64,000 bases of DNA, taken from assembly GCA_016285075.1 (NCBI GenBank), contig JAEEQB010000009.1, positions 1 to 64,000 on the forward strand, written 5' to 3'. This document shows positions 17,001-24,994 of the stretch, one piece after another (the first letter of the stretch is position 1; every line of letters begins with the position of its first letter). The stretch is from Prevotella sp. Lineage in GTDB: Bacteria > Bacteroidota > Bacteroidia > Bacteroidales > Bacteroidaceae. Below the pieces are notes generated by a model, which did not search any database, had not been told where the DNA came from, and was given only the letters and a program-made list of their open reading frames with translations. The position numbers and the translations under genes were made by a program.

Positions 17001-17188
17001 TCAGCTACGACGATGCTACGCGCACCGTCAGCTTCTCACAGCGCAAGGGTCAGTTCCCCGGCATGCTGAAGCAGCGTCGTTTTAATGTAGTGCTTATTAC
17101 GAAGGATGCCCCCAAGCCTCTCAACCTGGACAATCCTGAGGGGAAGATGGTCGACTACAATGGCAAGGCCGTGAGCGTGGCACTTTGA
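14081..17188 (+). CDS. Secreted GH31 glycosidase with PA14 insert (alpha-xylosidase or alpha-glucosidase)
   Basis: A 1035-residue exported enzyme. A signal peptide covers about residues 1-21. The N-terminal beta-sandwich is interrupted at about 310-430 by a PA14-like module (VVYEGYFETP, YIKVYIDGKEV, HHLRIEWQP). The catalytic barrel follows: nucleophile Asp616 in WWMDASEP and acid/base Asp697 in WSGD, both standard GH31 motifs; the C-terminal domains have VREGAIIPFG and YEDEGTNYNYE. This layout is that of BoGH31A of Bacteroides ovatus and CjXyl31A, which are alpha-xylosidases on xyloglucan oligosaccharides, so xylose removal is the best guess; alpha-glucosidase cannot be excluded. It has its own promoter and terminator, away from any SusCD pair. 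Confidence 0.9.
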   Translation: MNNTRTIVPALLLACAMTVLGADVKTNGNVVTIRPDGGQAKVIQLEVINDHIIRVRATSKSELPVKPQSLMIVPQAPYKGSVTVDEYEAYNDELVQPARVVVKAKNVQCQVSKETGRLEFFDGNGKRLLYEAYDRAGEEPGKQFWDFTVPERELGIKGGVQPTEEQKHGLSWQMKFFSPLGSESFYGLGQHQSEEFNMRGKNEDLFQYNTKVSIPFVLSTKNYGILWDAYSYCRFGNPHDYLQLNRAFKLYDKQGNPGHLTGTYIDAKGKKVVRDEDSIYYEYGTPAKSEIALKTDNGGIKNLPKGFNLAGANVVYEGYFETPANLPKAKTEMPHHQTSNTAVYQFILYYAGYIKVYIDGKEVVAERWRTAWNPNAYKFSADLTKGVKHHLRIEWQPDGGESYCGLRVAEPRDVYDRESLSVWCEMAKDMDYYFITGENMDGVISGYRTLTGKASLYPKWVLGFWQSRERYKTQEELVSTLGEFRKRQIPIDNIVQDWNYWPEDQWGSHEFEASRYPNPQQMLDDVHQMHGRFMISVWPKFYCNTDNYKELDKNGWMYIQSPTDDIHDWVGRGYKNGFYDAYDAGARKLFWRQMDEKLYTKYNKNGVAGVDAWWMDASEPNVRDCTPMWYRKALSGPTALGTSTEYFNAYSTVNADAIYNGQRGVWKGKKDEPRVFLLTRSGFAGEQRYSTATWSGDIGTRWEDMRAQMTAGLNYSMSGIPFWGMDQGGFCVENRYVAAQQLFDRTGQENEDLKEWRELQTRWNQFGAFIPLFRSHGQWPLREIWNIAPDNHPAYKSFVYYDRLRYQLMPYLYSLAGWAHFKDYTLMRALVMDFNGDRNVEDIGNQWMLGPALMACPVGYYKARNRSVYFPCQSGWYNLYTGEKVIGSDSESMNQPASLSSRRLVVDAPYEQIPVFVREGAIIPFGPEMQWSDEKPAELINLYVYAGQNGSFQLYEDEGTNYNYEKGKYATIDISYDDATRTVSFSQRKGQFPGMLKQRRFNVVLITKDAPKPLNLDNPEGKMVDYNGKAVSVAL

Positions 17189-17203
17189 CCGATGTCCTCA
17201 CAG

Positions 17204-17247
17204 AAAAAGGGATTTCCCCAACACATATTAGGGAAATCCCCTTTTTC
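17204..17247 (+). terminator. Terminator after GH31 gene
   Basis: AAAAAGGGATTTCCC (17204-17218) pairs with GGGAAATCCC plus a T-run (17231-17246), with one bulged C: a textbook intrinsic terminator. Confidence 0.85.
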
Positions 17248-17297
17248 CTTTTCTTGGAAATGACTACTTTTGCAACGTGATTTTAAATGCAACGACG

Positions 17298-18128
17298 ATG
17301 AAAAAGGTATTGTTATTCGGTATTTGCGCCCTGCTGCTCATGAGCAGCTGTGGCACTTACGAGGCCTCAGGTGCAGCCACTGGTGCTCATTTCGGCAGCA
17401 TTATCGGCTCTGTCATTGGAGGCATCTCGGGTGGCTGGCGTGGCAGTGACGTGGGCCAGCTGGTAGGCATGGCTGGCGGGGCCGTGGTTGGAGCAGCCAT
17501 AGGACGCGCCGCAGACCAACGGGCAGAGGAACGTGCTGAGCAGCGTTATCAGCAGCATAGGCAACGTTACCTGGAGAGCAGAGACCAGCAAGTTGACCGT
17601 TACAATTACGGCTCTTCCGACTATCAGGGCAACGATGAAAGGCTTGGTGCGGAAATGAGCGGGTTTGATCCTTCGAACAGCGGTGACGACCGCATCTCGT
17701 TCGACGGTGCAGGCCCCACTGGAAGCGGTGTCGATGCAGCTCCCAGCAGCAACAGGTTCAATGCAGCCGCTTCCCCTCAGCAGCTTGAAATCCGTAATGC
17801 CATATTGGTAGAAGACGGGAAAGACGGGGTGCTGCGCCGTGGTGAGCAGGCCAAGGTGACGTTCGAAATCTATAATCCCTCTTCCTATCCGGTCTTCAAT
17901 GTGCAGCCCGCAGTCGGCGAGATAACAGGCAACAAGCACGTGCATGTGTCGGAAAACATCCTGGTAGAGAGCATTGGTCCCCGCAGGGCCATCCGCTACA
18001 CCGCTGCTGTCAAGGCAGACCACATGCTCCGCAACGGCCAGGCCATCATCCGCATAGGCGTGTTCCAGGACAACAAAGAAGTGCCAGGACAGTCGAAGAC
18101 ATTCACGCTCCAGACCAGCAGAAGGTGA
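17298..18128 (+). CDS. Glycine-zipper lipoprotein of unknown function
   Basis: The protein has 276 residues from the ATG at 17298 (MKKVLLFGIC). A lipoprotein signal ends in LLMSSC (Cys about residue 18). Residues 30-75 are a Gly/Ala-rich segment with GSVIGGISGG and GAVVGAAIG, a glycine-zipper pattern that can insert in or span a membrane. A charged Arg/Glu/Gln stretch (75-105) follows, then a low-complexity linker, and a C-terminal beta-rich domain (about 160-276, LEIRNAILVEDGKDGVLRRGE) that resembles an immunoglobulin-like fold. A TACTTTTG box at 17265-17272 may be its promoter. No acidic export signal follows the Cys, so it probably stays periplasmic. Specific function is unknown. Confidence 0.75.
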   Translation: MKKVLLFGICALLLMSSCGTYEASGAATGAHFGSIIGSVIGGISGGWRGSDVGQLVGMAGGAVVGAAIGRAADQRAEERAEQRYQQHRQRYLESRDQQVDRYNYGSSDYQGNDERLGAEMSGFDPSNSGDDRISFDGAGPTGSGVDAAPSSNRFNAAASPQQLEIRNAILVEDGKDGVLRRGEQAKVTFEIYNPSSYPVFNVQPAVGEITGNKHVHVSENILVESIGPRRAIRYTAAVKADHMLRNGQAIIRIGVFQDNKEVPGQSKTFTLQTSRR

Positions 18129-18179
18129 CAATCAAGGCTATATCTGCAGTCTGCAGAGACATCATCTGCTATGAGAAAG

Positions 18180-18216
18180 CAACAAACGGTAGGGTCGTGG
18201 ACTCTACCGTTTGTTG
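18180..18216. terminator. Bidirectional terminator overlapping the rlpA-like 3' end
   Basis: CAACAAACGGTAG (18180-18192) and CTACCGTTTGTTG (18204-18216) form a 13-bp stem between convergent genes. The right arm encodes the last codons and stop of the minus-strand gene. Confidence 0.8.
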
Positions 18217-18908
18217 TTCTGAATGCCCTGTGTCCGTTTCTGGTATGCTCTTGAACGGTTGGGGCTGTTATTGATCAGGTCAAGTTCATCCTTCTTCTCC
18301 TCTTCCGGTTTTGGCTGCGCTACCTGCTTTGTATTGGCAGGCAGGGGCGTAGTCTGTACCTGAGCCTTCATCTTGTCGGCAGTGTTCTTCATTTCTCGTC
18401 GAACCTTTCTCTCATCAATCTTCAAGGACGATTCCATCTGCCAGACGGGTGTGGTTCCCGTAGCTATCTCAGCAATGTCGAACTCAAAGACTGGCAGGCT
18501 GTCAGGTTGTTCTTGCAGCTTGTAGGGGATGGTAGCCTGTGGCAACCGTTCCACAATGACTTGCGTCACTCCTTGTGAAATCATGCCAATGGCTTTGGCA
18601 GCTCCCCACGACAGGTCGATGATGCGTCCCTTGCGATACGGTCCGCGGTCGGTAACACGCACAACAACATCCTTTCCGTTCGACAGGTTCGTAACCCTGA
18701 GTATCGTTCCGAAAGGATAGGTCTTGTGTGCACAGGTCATGGAGTCGTGGTGCAGTCGCTCACCGTTGGCGGTCCTTGAACCCGTGGCACGCTTAGAATA
18801 GAAGGAGGCCTTACCCTTCTGTGTCTGGCCGATGGCCATATTCAATGACAGATGATAAATGATAAATGACAACCCTATCAGCAGCCATTGACGGCCACCT
18901 CTCCACAT
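18204..18908 (-). CDS. RlpA-like septal ring lytic transglycosylase family protein
   Basis: The protein has 234 residues from the ATG at 18908 (MWRGGRQWLL); an upstream ATG at 18947 is possible but would disturb the signal peptide. The hydrophobic core LSFIIYHLSL is encoded by a 7-bp repeat. The double-psi beta-barrel follows: KGKASFYSKRATGSRTANGE, MTCAHKTYPFGT, VRVTDRGPY and IDLSWGAAKAIG, the full RlpA/DPBB pattern including the conserved Asp in TDRGP. In known members this domain cleaves or binds glycan strands of peptidoglycan. The C-terminal about 100 residues are charged and lack a SPOR domain. Confidence 0.88.
   Translation of the reverse strand: MWRGGRQWLLIGLSFIIYHLSLNMAIGQTQKGKASFYSKRATGSRTANGERLHHDSMTCAHKTYPFGTILRVTNLSNGKDVVVRVTDRGPYRKGRIIDLSWGAAKAIGMISQGVTQVIVERLPQATIPYKLQEQPDSLPVFEFDIAEIATGTTPVWQMESSLKIDERKVRREMKNTADKMKAQVQTTPLPANTKQVAQPKPEEEKKDELDLINNSPNRSRAYQKRTQGIQNNKR
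18844..18871. repeat. Four 7-bp units encoding a signal-peptide core
   Basis: AATGACA, GATGATA, AATGATA and AATGACA lie in tandem. On the minus strand they encode the hydrophobic signal-peptide core of the RlpA-like protein. The same unit recurs at 58482-58509 in another signal peptide. Confidence 0.8.
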
Positions 18909-18991
18909 TCTTGCGGATGTCAAAACGCAGGGTTTATCAATTACCATTTATCAAATGTCTTTCTTTTTTATTTCAACGTCAGGCTATTAGC

Positions 18992-19125
18992 GCTATACAA
19001 CGCATGCATGGCTTGCGAATGCCATGCTGCGGCGTTGCTATACAACGCCTTGGGCATTCTTCTCACCTTGGCTTCGCCGAGCTTGCGAATGCCATGCTGC
19101 GGCGTTGCTATACAACGCCTTGGGC
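18992..19125. repeat. 45-bp direct repeat with hairpin at the gdhA 3' end
   Basis: Two identical 45-bp copies lie at 19011-19055 and 19081-19125. Each contains GGCGTTG, CTATA, CAACGCC, a 7-bp stem-loop. The right copy includes the last codons and stop of gdhA; the left copy lies downstream of it. A fragment (GCTATACAACGC, 18992-19003) is a third partial copy. It may be a dispersed intergenic repeat or a local duplication, and may act as terminator. Confidence 0.9.
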
Positions 19126-20442
19126 CAGCATGGCCTTAGCAACCTTCATGAATCCGGCAACGTTGGCACCCTTGACATAGTTGATGTAGTCACCGTCCTT
19201 GCCGTACTTCACGCACTGGGCATGAATGCCGGACATAATCTGATGCAGCATCTTGTCTACTTCTGCGCCAGTCCATGAGATACGCTCCGAGTTCTGTGTC
19301 ATTTCCAGACCGCTGGTTGCCACGCCACCGGCATTCACGGCCTTGCCGGGTGCAAACAGCTGCTTGGCGGCGATGAACTTCTCTGCAGCCTCTGCCGTAC
19401 AGCCCATGTTCGACACCTCTGCCACACACAGCGGTTTGTTGGCCAGTATCTGATCGGCATCGTTGCCGTTGAGCTCGTTCTGCGTAGCGCAAGGCAGGTA
19501 GATGTCGGCTTTCTGCTCCCAAGGTTTCTTGTTGGGGAAGAATGTCGAGCCCGGGAACTCGTCGGCATAGGGCTGACAGACGTCGTTGCCCGATGCACGC
19601 AACTCAAGCATGTACTCAATCTTCTCTGCATCGAGTCCTGCCGGGTCGTAGATATAGCCGTCAGGACCACTGATGGTGATGACTTTCGCACCCAGTTCAG
19701 TAGCTTTCTTTGCAGCACCCCAAGCCACATTACCGAATCCGCTCAGTGCCACGGTCTTACCCTTGATGTCGAGTCCGTGTTCCTCCATCATCTGGTGAAC
19801 GAAATACAAGGCACCGTATCCAGTAGCCTCAGGACGCAGGATGCTACCGCCCCACTCCATTCCCTTGCCAGTGAGCACACCCTGGAACTGGTGGGTCAGC
19901 TTCTTATACTGTCCGAAGAGATATCCGATCTCACGTGCTCCCACGCCGATGTCGCCAGCGGGTACGTCCTCGTCGGGTCCTATGTGCCGATAGAGCTCGG
20001 TCATGAATGCCTGACAGAACTTCATCACTTCGTTGTCACTCTTGCCGCGGATGGAGAAGTCGCTGCCTCCCTTGCCACCGCCCATGGGCAGAGTGGTGAG
20101 GGCGTTCTTGAACGTCTGCTCAAACCCGAGGAATTTCAGGATGCTGAGGTTCACCGAGGGGTGGAAGCGCAGTCCGCCCTTGTAGGGGCCGATGGCGCTG
20201 TTGAACTGCACACGGTAACCCAGATTCACCTGTACCTCGCCCTTATCGTCGATCCAGGGCACACGGAAGGTTATGATGCGCTCCGGTTCCACGATGCGCT
20301 CTATAATCTTGGCTTTCTCGAACTCAGGATGCTGGTTGTACACATCTTTAATCGATTCCAACACCTCTCTTACTGCCTGTAGGTACTCCAGTTCACCAGG
20401 ATGCTTATGCTCCAGGTTTTGCATGATTTTTTCAACTTCCAT
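19108..20442 (-). CDS. gdhA: NADP-type glutamate dehydrogenase
   Basis: A 444-residue hexameric-type enzyme catalysing reductive amination of 2-oxoglutarate with ammonium. Motifs visible: PYKGGLRFHPSVN (substrate site), the catalytic-Lys region LPMGGGKGGSDF, the Rossmann segment VALSGFGNVAWGAAKKA, and PCATQNELN. Length (about 445) is that of the small hexameric class, usually NADP-linked. It is divergent from glnA, making a nitrogen-assimilation pair. The stop codon lies within the hairpin of a 45-bp repeat. Product identification is firm; cofactor preference is inferred from class. Confidence 0.96.
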   Translation of the reverse strand: MEVEKIMQNLEHKHPGELEYLQAVREVLESIKDVYNQHPEFEKAKIIERIVEPERIITFRVPWIDDKGEVQVNLGYRVQFNSAIGPYKGGLRFHPSVNLSILKFLGFEQTFKNALTTLPMGGGKGGSDFSIRGKSDNEVMKFCQAFMTELYRHIGPDEDVPAGDIGVGAREIGYLFGQYKKLTHQFQGVLTGKGMEWGGSILRPEATGYGALYFVHQMMEEHGLDIKGKTVALSGFGNVAWGAAKKATELGAKVITISGPDGYIYDPAGLDAEKIEYMLELRASGNDVCQPYADEFPGSTFFPNKKPWEQKADIYLPCATQNELNGNDADQILANKPLCVAEVSNMGCTAEAAEKFIAAKQLFAPGKAVNAGGVATSGLEMTQNSERISWTGAEVDKMLHQIMSGIHAQCVKYGKDGDYINYVKGANVAGFMKVAKAMLAQGVV

Positions 20443-20506
20443 AGTGTTAGTTGCTTTTTTGAGTTATTGTTTTAAGTTATCAATCAATACGTAATTGATT
20501 TGCTTG

Positions 20507-20514
20507 CAAAATTA
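20507..20514 (-). promoter_or_regulatory. -7 box of gdhA
   Basis: TAATTTTG followed by CAAGC on the minus strand, 65 bases before the start codon. Confidence 0.55.
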
Positions 20515-20627
20515 GGAAAAAAAAAGATAACCGCCAAGCATTTCCGCGAATATTTTACGTATGAAGTTACAGTTTGTTAATTATAGCACCAAGTCTGCCC
20601 CGGAAACGCATAAAAAAGGGAAAAAGC

Positions 20628-20658
20628 TTGGCTGGATTGTATTATTTTCGTAACTTTG
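20628..20658 (+). promoter_or_regulatory. glnA-type promoter
   Basis: TTG at 20628-20630 and TAACTTTG at 20651-20658 followed by CAC, with 20-base spacing, 32 bases before the start codon. Confidence 0.7.
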
Positions 20659-20689
20659 CACACATTATTACGCAAACTTCAAAACAACA

Positions 20690-22195
20690 ATGGACAACAA
20701 ACATCTCACCCTGAGTGCCAACCTCATTGTGGCGGCACTCCAGAAACCAGCGGCTGAGTTTACCAAGGCCGACATCATCGACTACATCGTGAAGAACGAC
20801 ATCCGCATGGTGAACTTCATGTATCCTGGCGGCGATGGCAAGCTCAAGACCCTGAACTTCGTCATCAACGACCTGGACTATCTTGAGACCATCCTCACCT
20901 GCGGCGAGCGTGTGGACGGCTCCAGCCTGTTCAACTTCATACAGGCAGGCTCCAGCGACCTCTACGTGCTGCCCCGTTTCCGCACGGCTTTCGTCGACCC
21001 CTTTGCCGAGATACCCACGGTCTCGCTGCTCTGTTCCTACTTCGACAAGGACGGTAATCCCTTGGAGAGCTCGCCAGAGTTCACCCTTCACAAGGCTGCC
21101 GAGGCATTCCGCAAGGTGACAGGCATGGAGTTCCAGGCCATGGGCGAGCTGGAGTACTACGTCATCAGCGACGACGAGGGTGTCTTTCCCGCACAGGACC
21201 AGCGCGGCTACCACGAGTCGGCTCCCTATGCCAAGGCCAACGAGTTCCGTACCCAGTGCATGCAATACATTGCCCAGGCAGGCGGACAAATCAAGTACGG
21301 TCATTCGGAAGTAGGCAATTTCTGCCTCAACGACAAGAACTACGAACAGAACGAGATAGAGTTCCTCCCCGTACCCGTGGAACAGGCTGCCGACCAGCTG
21401 ATGCTGGCCAAGTGGATTATCCGCAACCTTGGTTACGAGATGGGTTACGACGTGACCTTCGCTCCGAAGATCACCACTGGCAAGGCAGGCTCAGGCCTCC
21501 ATATCCACATGAGGATGATGAAGGATGGCAAGAACCAGATGCTCGATGGCGGTGTGCTCAGCGAGGCAGCCCGTAAGATGATAGCCGGCATGATGGACCT
21601 GGCACCGTCGATTACCGCCTTTGGCAACAAGAACCCCACGAGCTACTTCCGTCTTGTGCCTCACCAGGAGGCTCCCACCAACGTCTGCTGGGGCGACCGC
21701 AACCGCTCCGTGCTGGTGCGCGTTCCCCTGGGCTGGGCTGCCGATGTGGACATGAGCCACAAGGCCAATCCGCTGGAGACAGAGACGAAGTATGACACGA
21801 GCATCAAACAGACCGTGGAGATGCGCTCGCCCGATGGCAGCGCCGACCTTTACCAGCTGCTGGCCGGGCTCTGTGTGGCCTGCCGCCACGGCTTCGAGAT
21901 GGAGAACGCCCTGGAGCTGGCCGAAAAGACCTACGTCAATGTCAACATCCACGCTGCCGAGAATGCCGACCGCCTGGCCACGCTGGCACAGCTGCCCGAT
22001 TCCTGTGTCGCTTCTGCCGACTGCCTGGAGCGCCAGCGCAAGGTGTTCGAGGAGCACAATGTGTTCTCGCCTGCCATGATCGATGGCATCGTCGCCCAGC
22101 TCCGTGCCTTCGACGACAAGACCCTGCGCCACAACATCGAGGGCTTCCCTGAGGAGATACAAAAGCTTGTCAACCAGTACTTCCACTGCGGATAA
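20690..22195 (+). CDS. glnA: Glutamine synthetase
   Basis: A 501-residue enzyme of the GlnA fold, not the long (about 730-residue) type III enzyme common in Bacteroides. The N-terminal beta-grasp part includes YPGGDGKLKTLNF. Metal and substrate motifs are EFQAMGELEYY, KAGSGLHIHMRM (ATP/metal His), NPTSYFRLVPHQEAP and the Arg motif DRNRSVLVRVPLG. It is slightly longer than classical type I (about 470). A Tyr adenylylation site is not obvious. It makes glutamine from glutamate, ammonia and ATP, and faces away from gdhA. Terminator-like repeat modules follow. Confidence 0.93.
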   Translation: MDNKHLTLSANLIVAALQKPAAEFTKADIIDYIVKNDIRMVNFMYPGGDGKLKTLNFVINDLDYLETILTCGERVDGSSLFNFIQAGSSDLYVLPRFRTAFVDPFAEIPTVSLLCSYFDKDGNPLESSPEFTLHKAAEAFRKVTGMEFQAMGELEYYVISDDEGVFPAQDQRGYHESAPYAKANEFRTQCMQYIAQAGGQIKYGHSEVGNFCLNDKNYEQNEIEFLPVPVEQAADQLMLAKWIIRNLGYEMGYDVTFAPKITTGKAGSGLHIHMRMMKDGKNQMLDGGVLSEAARKMIAGMMDLAPSITAFGNKNPTSYFRLVPHQEAPTNVCWGDRNRSVLVRVPLGWAADVDMSHKANPLETETKYDTSIKQTVEMRSPDGSADLYQLLAGLCVACRHGFEMENALELAEKTYVNVNIHAAENADRLATLAQLPDSCVASADCLERQRKVFEEHNVFSPAMIDGIVAQLRAFDDKTLRHNIEGFPEEIQKLVNQYFHCG

Positions 22196-22221
22196 CTACG
22201 AGCGTTCTGATTCTTCAATAT

Positions 22222-22310
22222 GCGACAATTCTGTGGAAAAAAACCGCCGAATTGTCGCTTTTTCTGTGTCTTGTCGCAGGTAGCGACACAAAAAATGGGG
22301 CAAAACTTAT
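22222..22310 (+). repeat. Intergenic module, copy A (terminator of glnA)
   Basis: GCGACAATTC (22222-22231) pairs with GAATTGTCGC (22249-22258), followed by CTTTTTCTG and the shared arm CTTGTCGCAGGTAG (22270-22283) and a GCAAAA end. It lacks the promoter part seen in the other copies. It lies just after glnA and probably ends that transcript. Confidence 0.8.
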
Positions 22311-22361
22311 CACTTATTCAAGTTCAAATTCTTTTCTACCACAGATTTTTGGGATTAAACA

Positions 22362-22427
22362 GATTTTGGCTGCGCTGTGTCATGCAAATGCACCGATTCT
22401 TTCGGATTTTATGGATTTTGGCTGCGC
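22362..22427. repeat. 14-bp direct repeat in the glnA-lipoprotein spacer
   Basis: GATTTTGGCTGCGC occurs at 22362-22375 and 22414-22427 (period 52). The surrounding region (22311-22513) also has several CTGTGNNATCTGTG-like words. I see no gene in it. Confidence 0.7.
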
Positions 22428-22513
22428 GTGGCAATCTGTGCAATCTGTGGTTGTTTTCATACTTGCGAATGATGACCTTTCTGGATTAAATGTAAGTTAG
22501 CCTCTCTACTGAT

Positions 22514-22634
22514 GCGACAAATCAGCGACATGATGCCTGATTTGTCGCATTTTTTCTGTCTTGTCGCAGGTAGAAATGCAAAAAACTGGGCAAACCGTAG
22601 GCAGTTTGCGAAAAAAAGCGTATCTTTGCGGGCA
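22514..22634 (+). repeat. Intergenic module, copy B, with promoter of the lipoprotein cluster
   Basis: GCGACAAATCAG (22514-22525) and CTGATTTGTCGC (22537-22548) form a 12-bp stem followed by a T-run. The shared arm CTTGTCGCAGGTAG follows, then TGCGAAAAAAAGCG and the promoter box TATCTTTG (22621-22628) with GCGGGCA. It is both a terminator and a promoter upstream of the first lipoprotein gene. Confidence 0.8.
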
Positions 22635-22735
22635 AAAAAACCAAAGGGATTAAAGTTTTGCGCGAAAAGCTTGACTTCCATGAGCGAAATATATAAACTA
22701 TAGTGTCACATATTAATTGACTAGATTTCAAGATT

Positions 22736-24955
22736 ATGAAAACAAGATCATTTAACTGGTGCAGCCCCTTAAGTATTGTACAGTGCGTATTATGCATTGT
22801 CCTGCTGGGCCTTAGCATGAGCGTCACCTCCTGTAAGGACGATGACGACGACAACAAGAGAGAAGAACAGAAGGCGCAGGAAGCTCAGGAAGCGCAGCAG
22901 AAAGCCGACAAGTTCTGGGACGTGGTGGGACAACTCACCAGCACAGAGAACTATAATGTTAACTACGCTGACAAGACATTTGAGCCTACCATCGGCGAGC
23001 CTCAGGAGGGCAATGCCTATGTGCGCATTGTGGCCACCAACGACATGGCCACGGCTGCCAAGCGCTTTGCCAACCTCGTGGACGTAAGTTCCATCAACGA
23101 AAACACCAGTAGCTACGAGTGGAAGGACGAGAACGTGGGCACCCTGACCTACACCAAGACCACTGACGGTTCGTCGTGGGCTACGGTCGACGTAAGCATC
23201 AAGCAGATGCCTCACTTGCAGAAGATTATCTATCAGACCCCCAGCCAGATAGGTACCAACGCCAGCTTCTCTGGCACGGCCTACTATCGCTTCGGCGACG
23301 TGGTGCAGCGCATCTACAAGGGTAAGGAGGAATACTGGGTGTGCGTGCGTCCCGCCTTCGGCCCCGAGGGCAAGGGCGACAGCCACTGGATGACCCTCTC
23401 GCCCCTGCCCGAGAATAACATCTGGGACTATACGGCCAGCACTAATGCAACCTATGCCCTGCCCACTGGCATCGGCACGAACAAGGAGCACATGCAGAAC
23501 TTCGCCGAGATGATCTATGCCATCACGAATCCGACGAAGTGGTGGACAAACCTGACGGCCAATGCGAAGCTGAAGATGTTCAATGACTTTTCACATGCCA
23601 ATAAAGACTACCACAACCAATACTTCTGGGAGCGCGTCAGTGAAGCCTGGACAAATAATAATGTCTGGAAGGTCGTCTTCGGCGAGGACTACGACACTGC
23701 TGAGAAGGTGAGACAGAGCGTTCAGAATAACGGTGTGAACCTGCTCTACAAAGGCTACAGCTGGTGGACGACGACCTCATGGAACCTCTCGCTCTATGAG
23801 GCCAGCTTCACGAATTCAGAAAACAACAATGAACAGAACCTGCACCATGCCGAGTACAACGAGGTGAAAGCCAATGTGCGCGATATCAAGAACCTGAACA
23901 TTCGCACCCAATACCAGAAAGGTAAGCTCTACTACGAGTCGGCGTTCTTCGGCAACGGACCGCGTTTCATTGTGCGCTATGCCACAGGCAAGGAACTGCT
24001 CGGTGTCAAACCCAACGTCTACAGCTCGATTGAAAGTAATGAGAAGCAGATAAAAGACTTCTATACCTATAACAACCACTACCAAATCAACCCGGGCCAA
24101 GGCGTCAATCCGGAGGTTGCCGAACGCACCAAAGATCCGGAGGTGGGCAACTTTATCGGCGATGACGGACAGATCTACGCAACGCTGGCCGATGTCGCAA
24201 AGGCCAACGCACAGGCAGTCGCCGTTGTCCTCTTCTACAGGAGCGACTCTACTTATATTGAGCCGTTGGGCCGCTACGATACCAAATACCACGGTCTGGC
24301 TATGGCGCTTGACGACATGGGCGAGTATGCATGGGCGTCCGACGCTGGCGATAATCACGGGCTGGATAAAGACTGCGCCGTAGAGTTGAATACGACTGAA
24401 GTACCGATTTATTCACTTTTCCAAGTCGAAGAAGAAAAGTCGGGCATGAGCAAGACGAAAAGACAGGTTGAAACCGGCTGCAATTATGCCAAGCATGTGC
24501 ATCCTGCTGCCAAGGCTTGCTGGGAAAAGACCGACATCAGTCAGGCCCAACGTACAAAATACAGTATAAGCAACTGGTTCCTGCCCAGCATAGGGCAATG
24601 GCTGCTCGCCGTCGGGAGATATACTCCCTTCGTTGGAGAATTCGACGAAAGTAATCCTGGTGATTTCTACAGGAACATCAAAAGAGAATTTGAAAAGTGG
24701 GGCATTGGCGACAAGACCCCTTCCGGCATCTACTGGCTCAACACCAATCAGAACGACAGTCTCGCCTATCAGATTGTCATTGCCAACGACCAGAAGATGC
24801 GATTCCTGCCGGCACTGTCACCTATCATAGATGAAGACGACGACGAGGATACACAGAGGAAGGCTCGAGAGGACAGCATCATGGTGGCTAACCTCAACAA
24901 GGGATGCCACAAGTACATGAAGAAAAAGGTGCGCCCGTTCATTGCTTTCAAGTAA
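22736..24955 (+). CDS. Surface lipoprotein, tandem paralogue 1
   Basis: A 739-residue protein. The signal peptide ends in SVTSC, followed at once by KDDDDDNK, an acidic lipoprotein-export signal that in Bacteroidetes sends lipoproteins to the cell surface. A short Glu/Gln/Ala coiled coil follows, then a conserved N-terminal domain shared with the next two genes (TFEPTIGEP, YEWK-VGTLT, IKQMPHLQ, YYRFGDVV, YWVCVRPAFG, and PRFIVRYATGKEL at about 410). The C-terminal about 300 residues have WFLPSIGQW, IYWLNT and RPFIAF, resembling the DUF1566/Lcl C-type-lectin-like fold. Function is not known; binding of a surface ligand is a guess. Transcription probably starts from module B. Confidence 0.75.
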   Translation: MKTRSFNWCSPLSIVQCVLCIVLLGLSMSVTSCKDDDDDNKREEQKAQEAQEAQQKADKFWDVVGQLTSTENYNVNYADKTFEPTIGEPQEGNAYVRIVATNDMATAAKRFANLVDVSSINENTSSYEWKDENVGTLTYTKTTDGSSWATVDVSIKQMPHLQKIIYQTPSQIGTNASFSGTAYYRFGDVVQRIYKGKEEYWVCVRPAFGPEGKGDSHWMTLSPLPENNIWDYTASTNATYALPTGIGTNKEHMQNFAEMIYAITNPTKWWTNLTANAKLKMFNDFSHANKDYHNQYFWERVSEAWTNNNVWKVVFGEDYDTAEKVRQSVQNNGVNLLYKGYSWWTTTSWNLSLYEASFTNSENNNEQNLHHAEYNEVKANVRDIKNLNIRTQYQKGKLYYESAFFGNGPRFIVRYATGKELLGVKPNVYSSIESNEKQIKDFYTYNNHYQINPGQGVNPEVAERTKDPEVGNFIGDDGQIYATLADVAKANAQAVAVVLFYRSDSTYIEPLGRYDTKYHGLAMALDDMGEYAWASDAGDNHGLDKDCAVELNTTEVPIYSLFQVEEEKSGMSKTKRQVETGCNYAKHVHPAAKACWEKTDISQAQRTKYSISNWFLPSIGQWLLAVGRYTPFVGEFDESNPGDFYRNIKREFEKWGIGDKTPSGIYWLNTNQNDSLAYQIVIANDQKMRFLPALSPIIDEDDDEDTQRKAREDSIMVANLNKGCHKYMKKKVRPFIAFK

Positions 24956-24994
24956 ATCCGCGTAACAATATCTTAACATAACAACATAAAGACA

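Noticed and set aside
18950..19180. Repeat-encoded small proteins downstream of gdhA
   Set aside because: The frames exist only because the 45-bp repeat is open in several frames; no promoter and no homology recognised.
20690..22195. Type III glutamine synthetase
   Set aside because: Length of 501 residues and the motif set fit the shorter GlnA group, not the about 730-residue type III.
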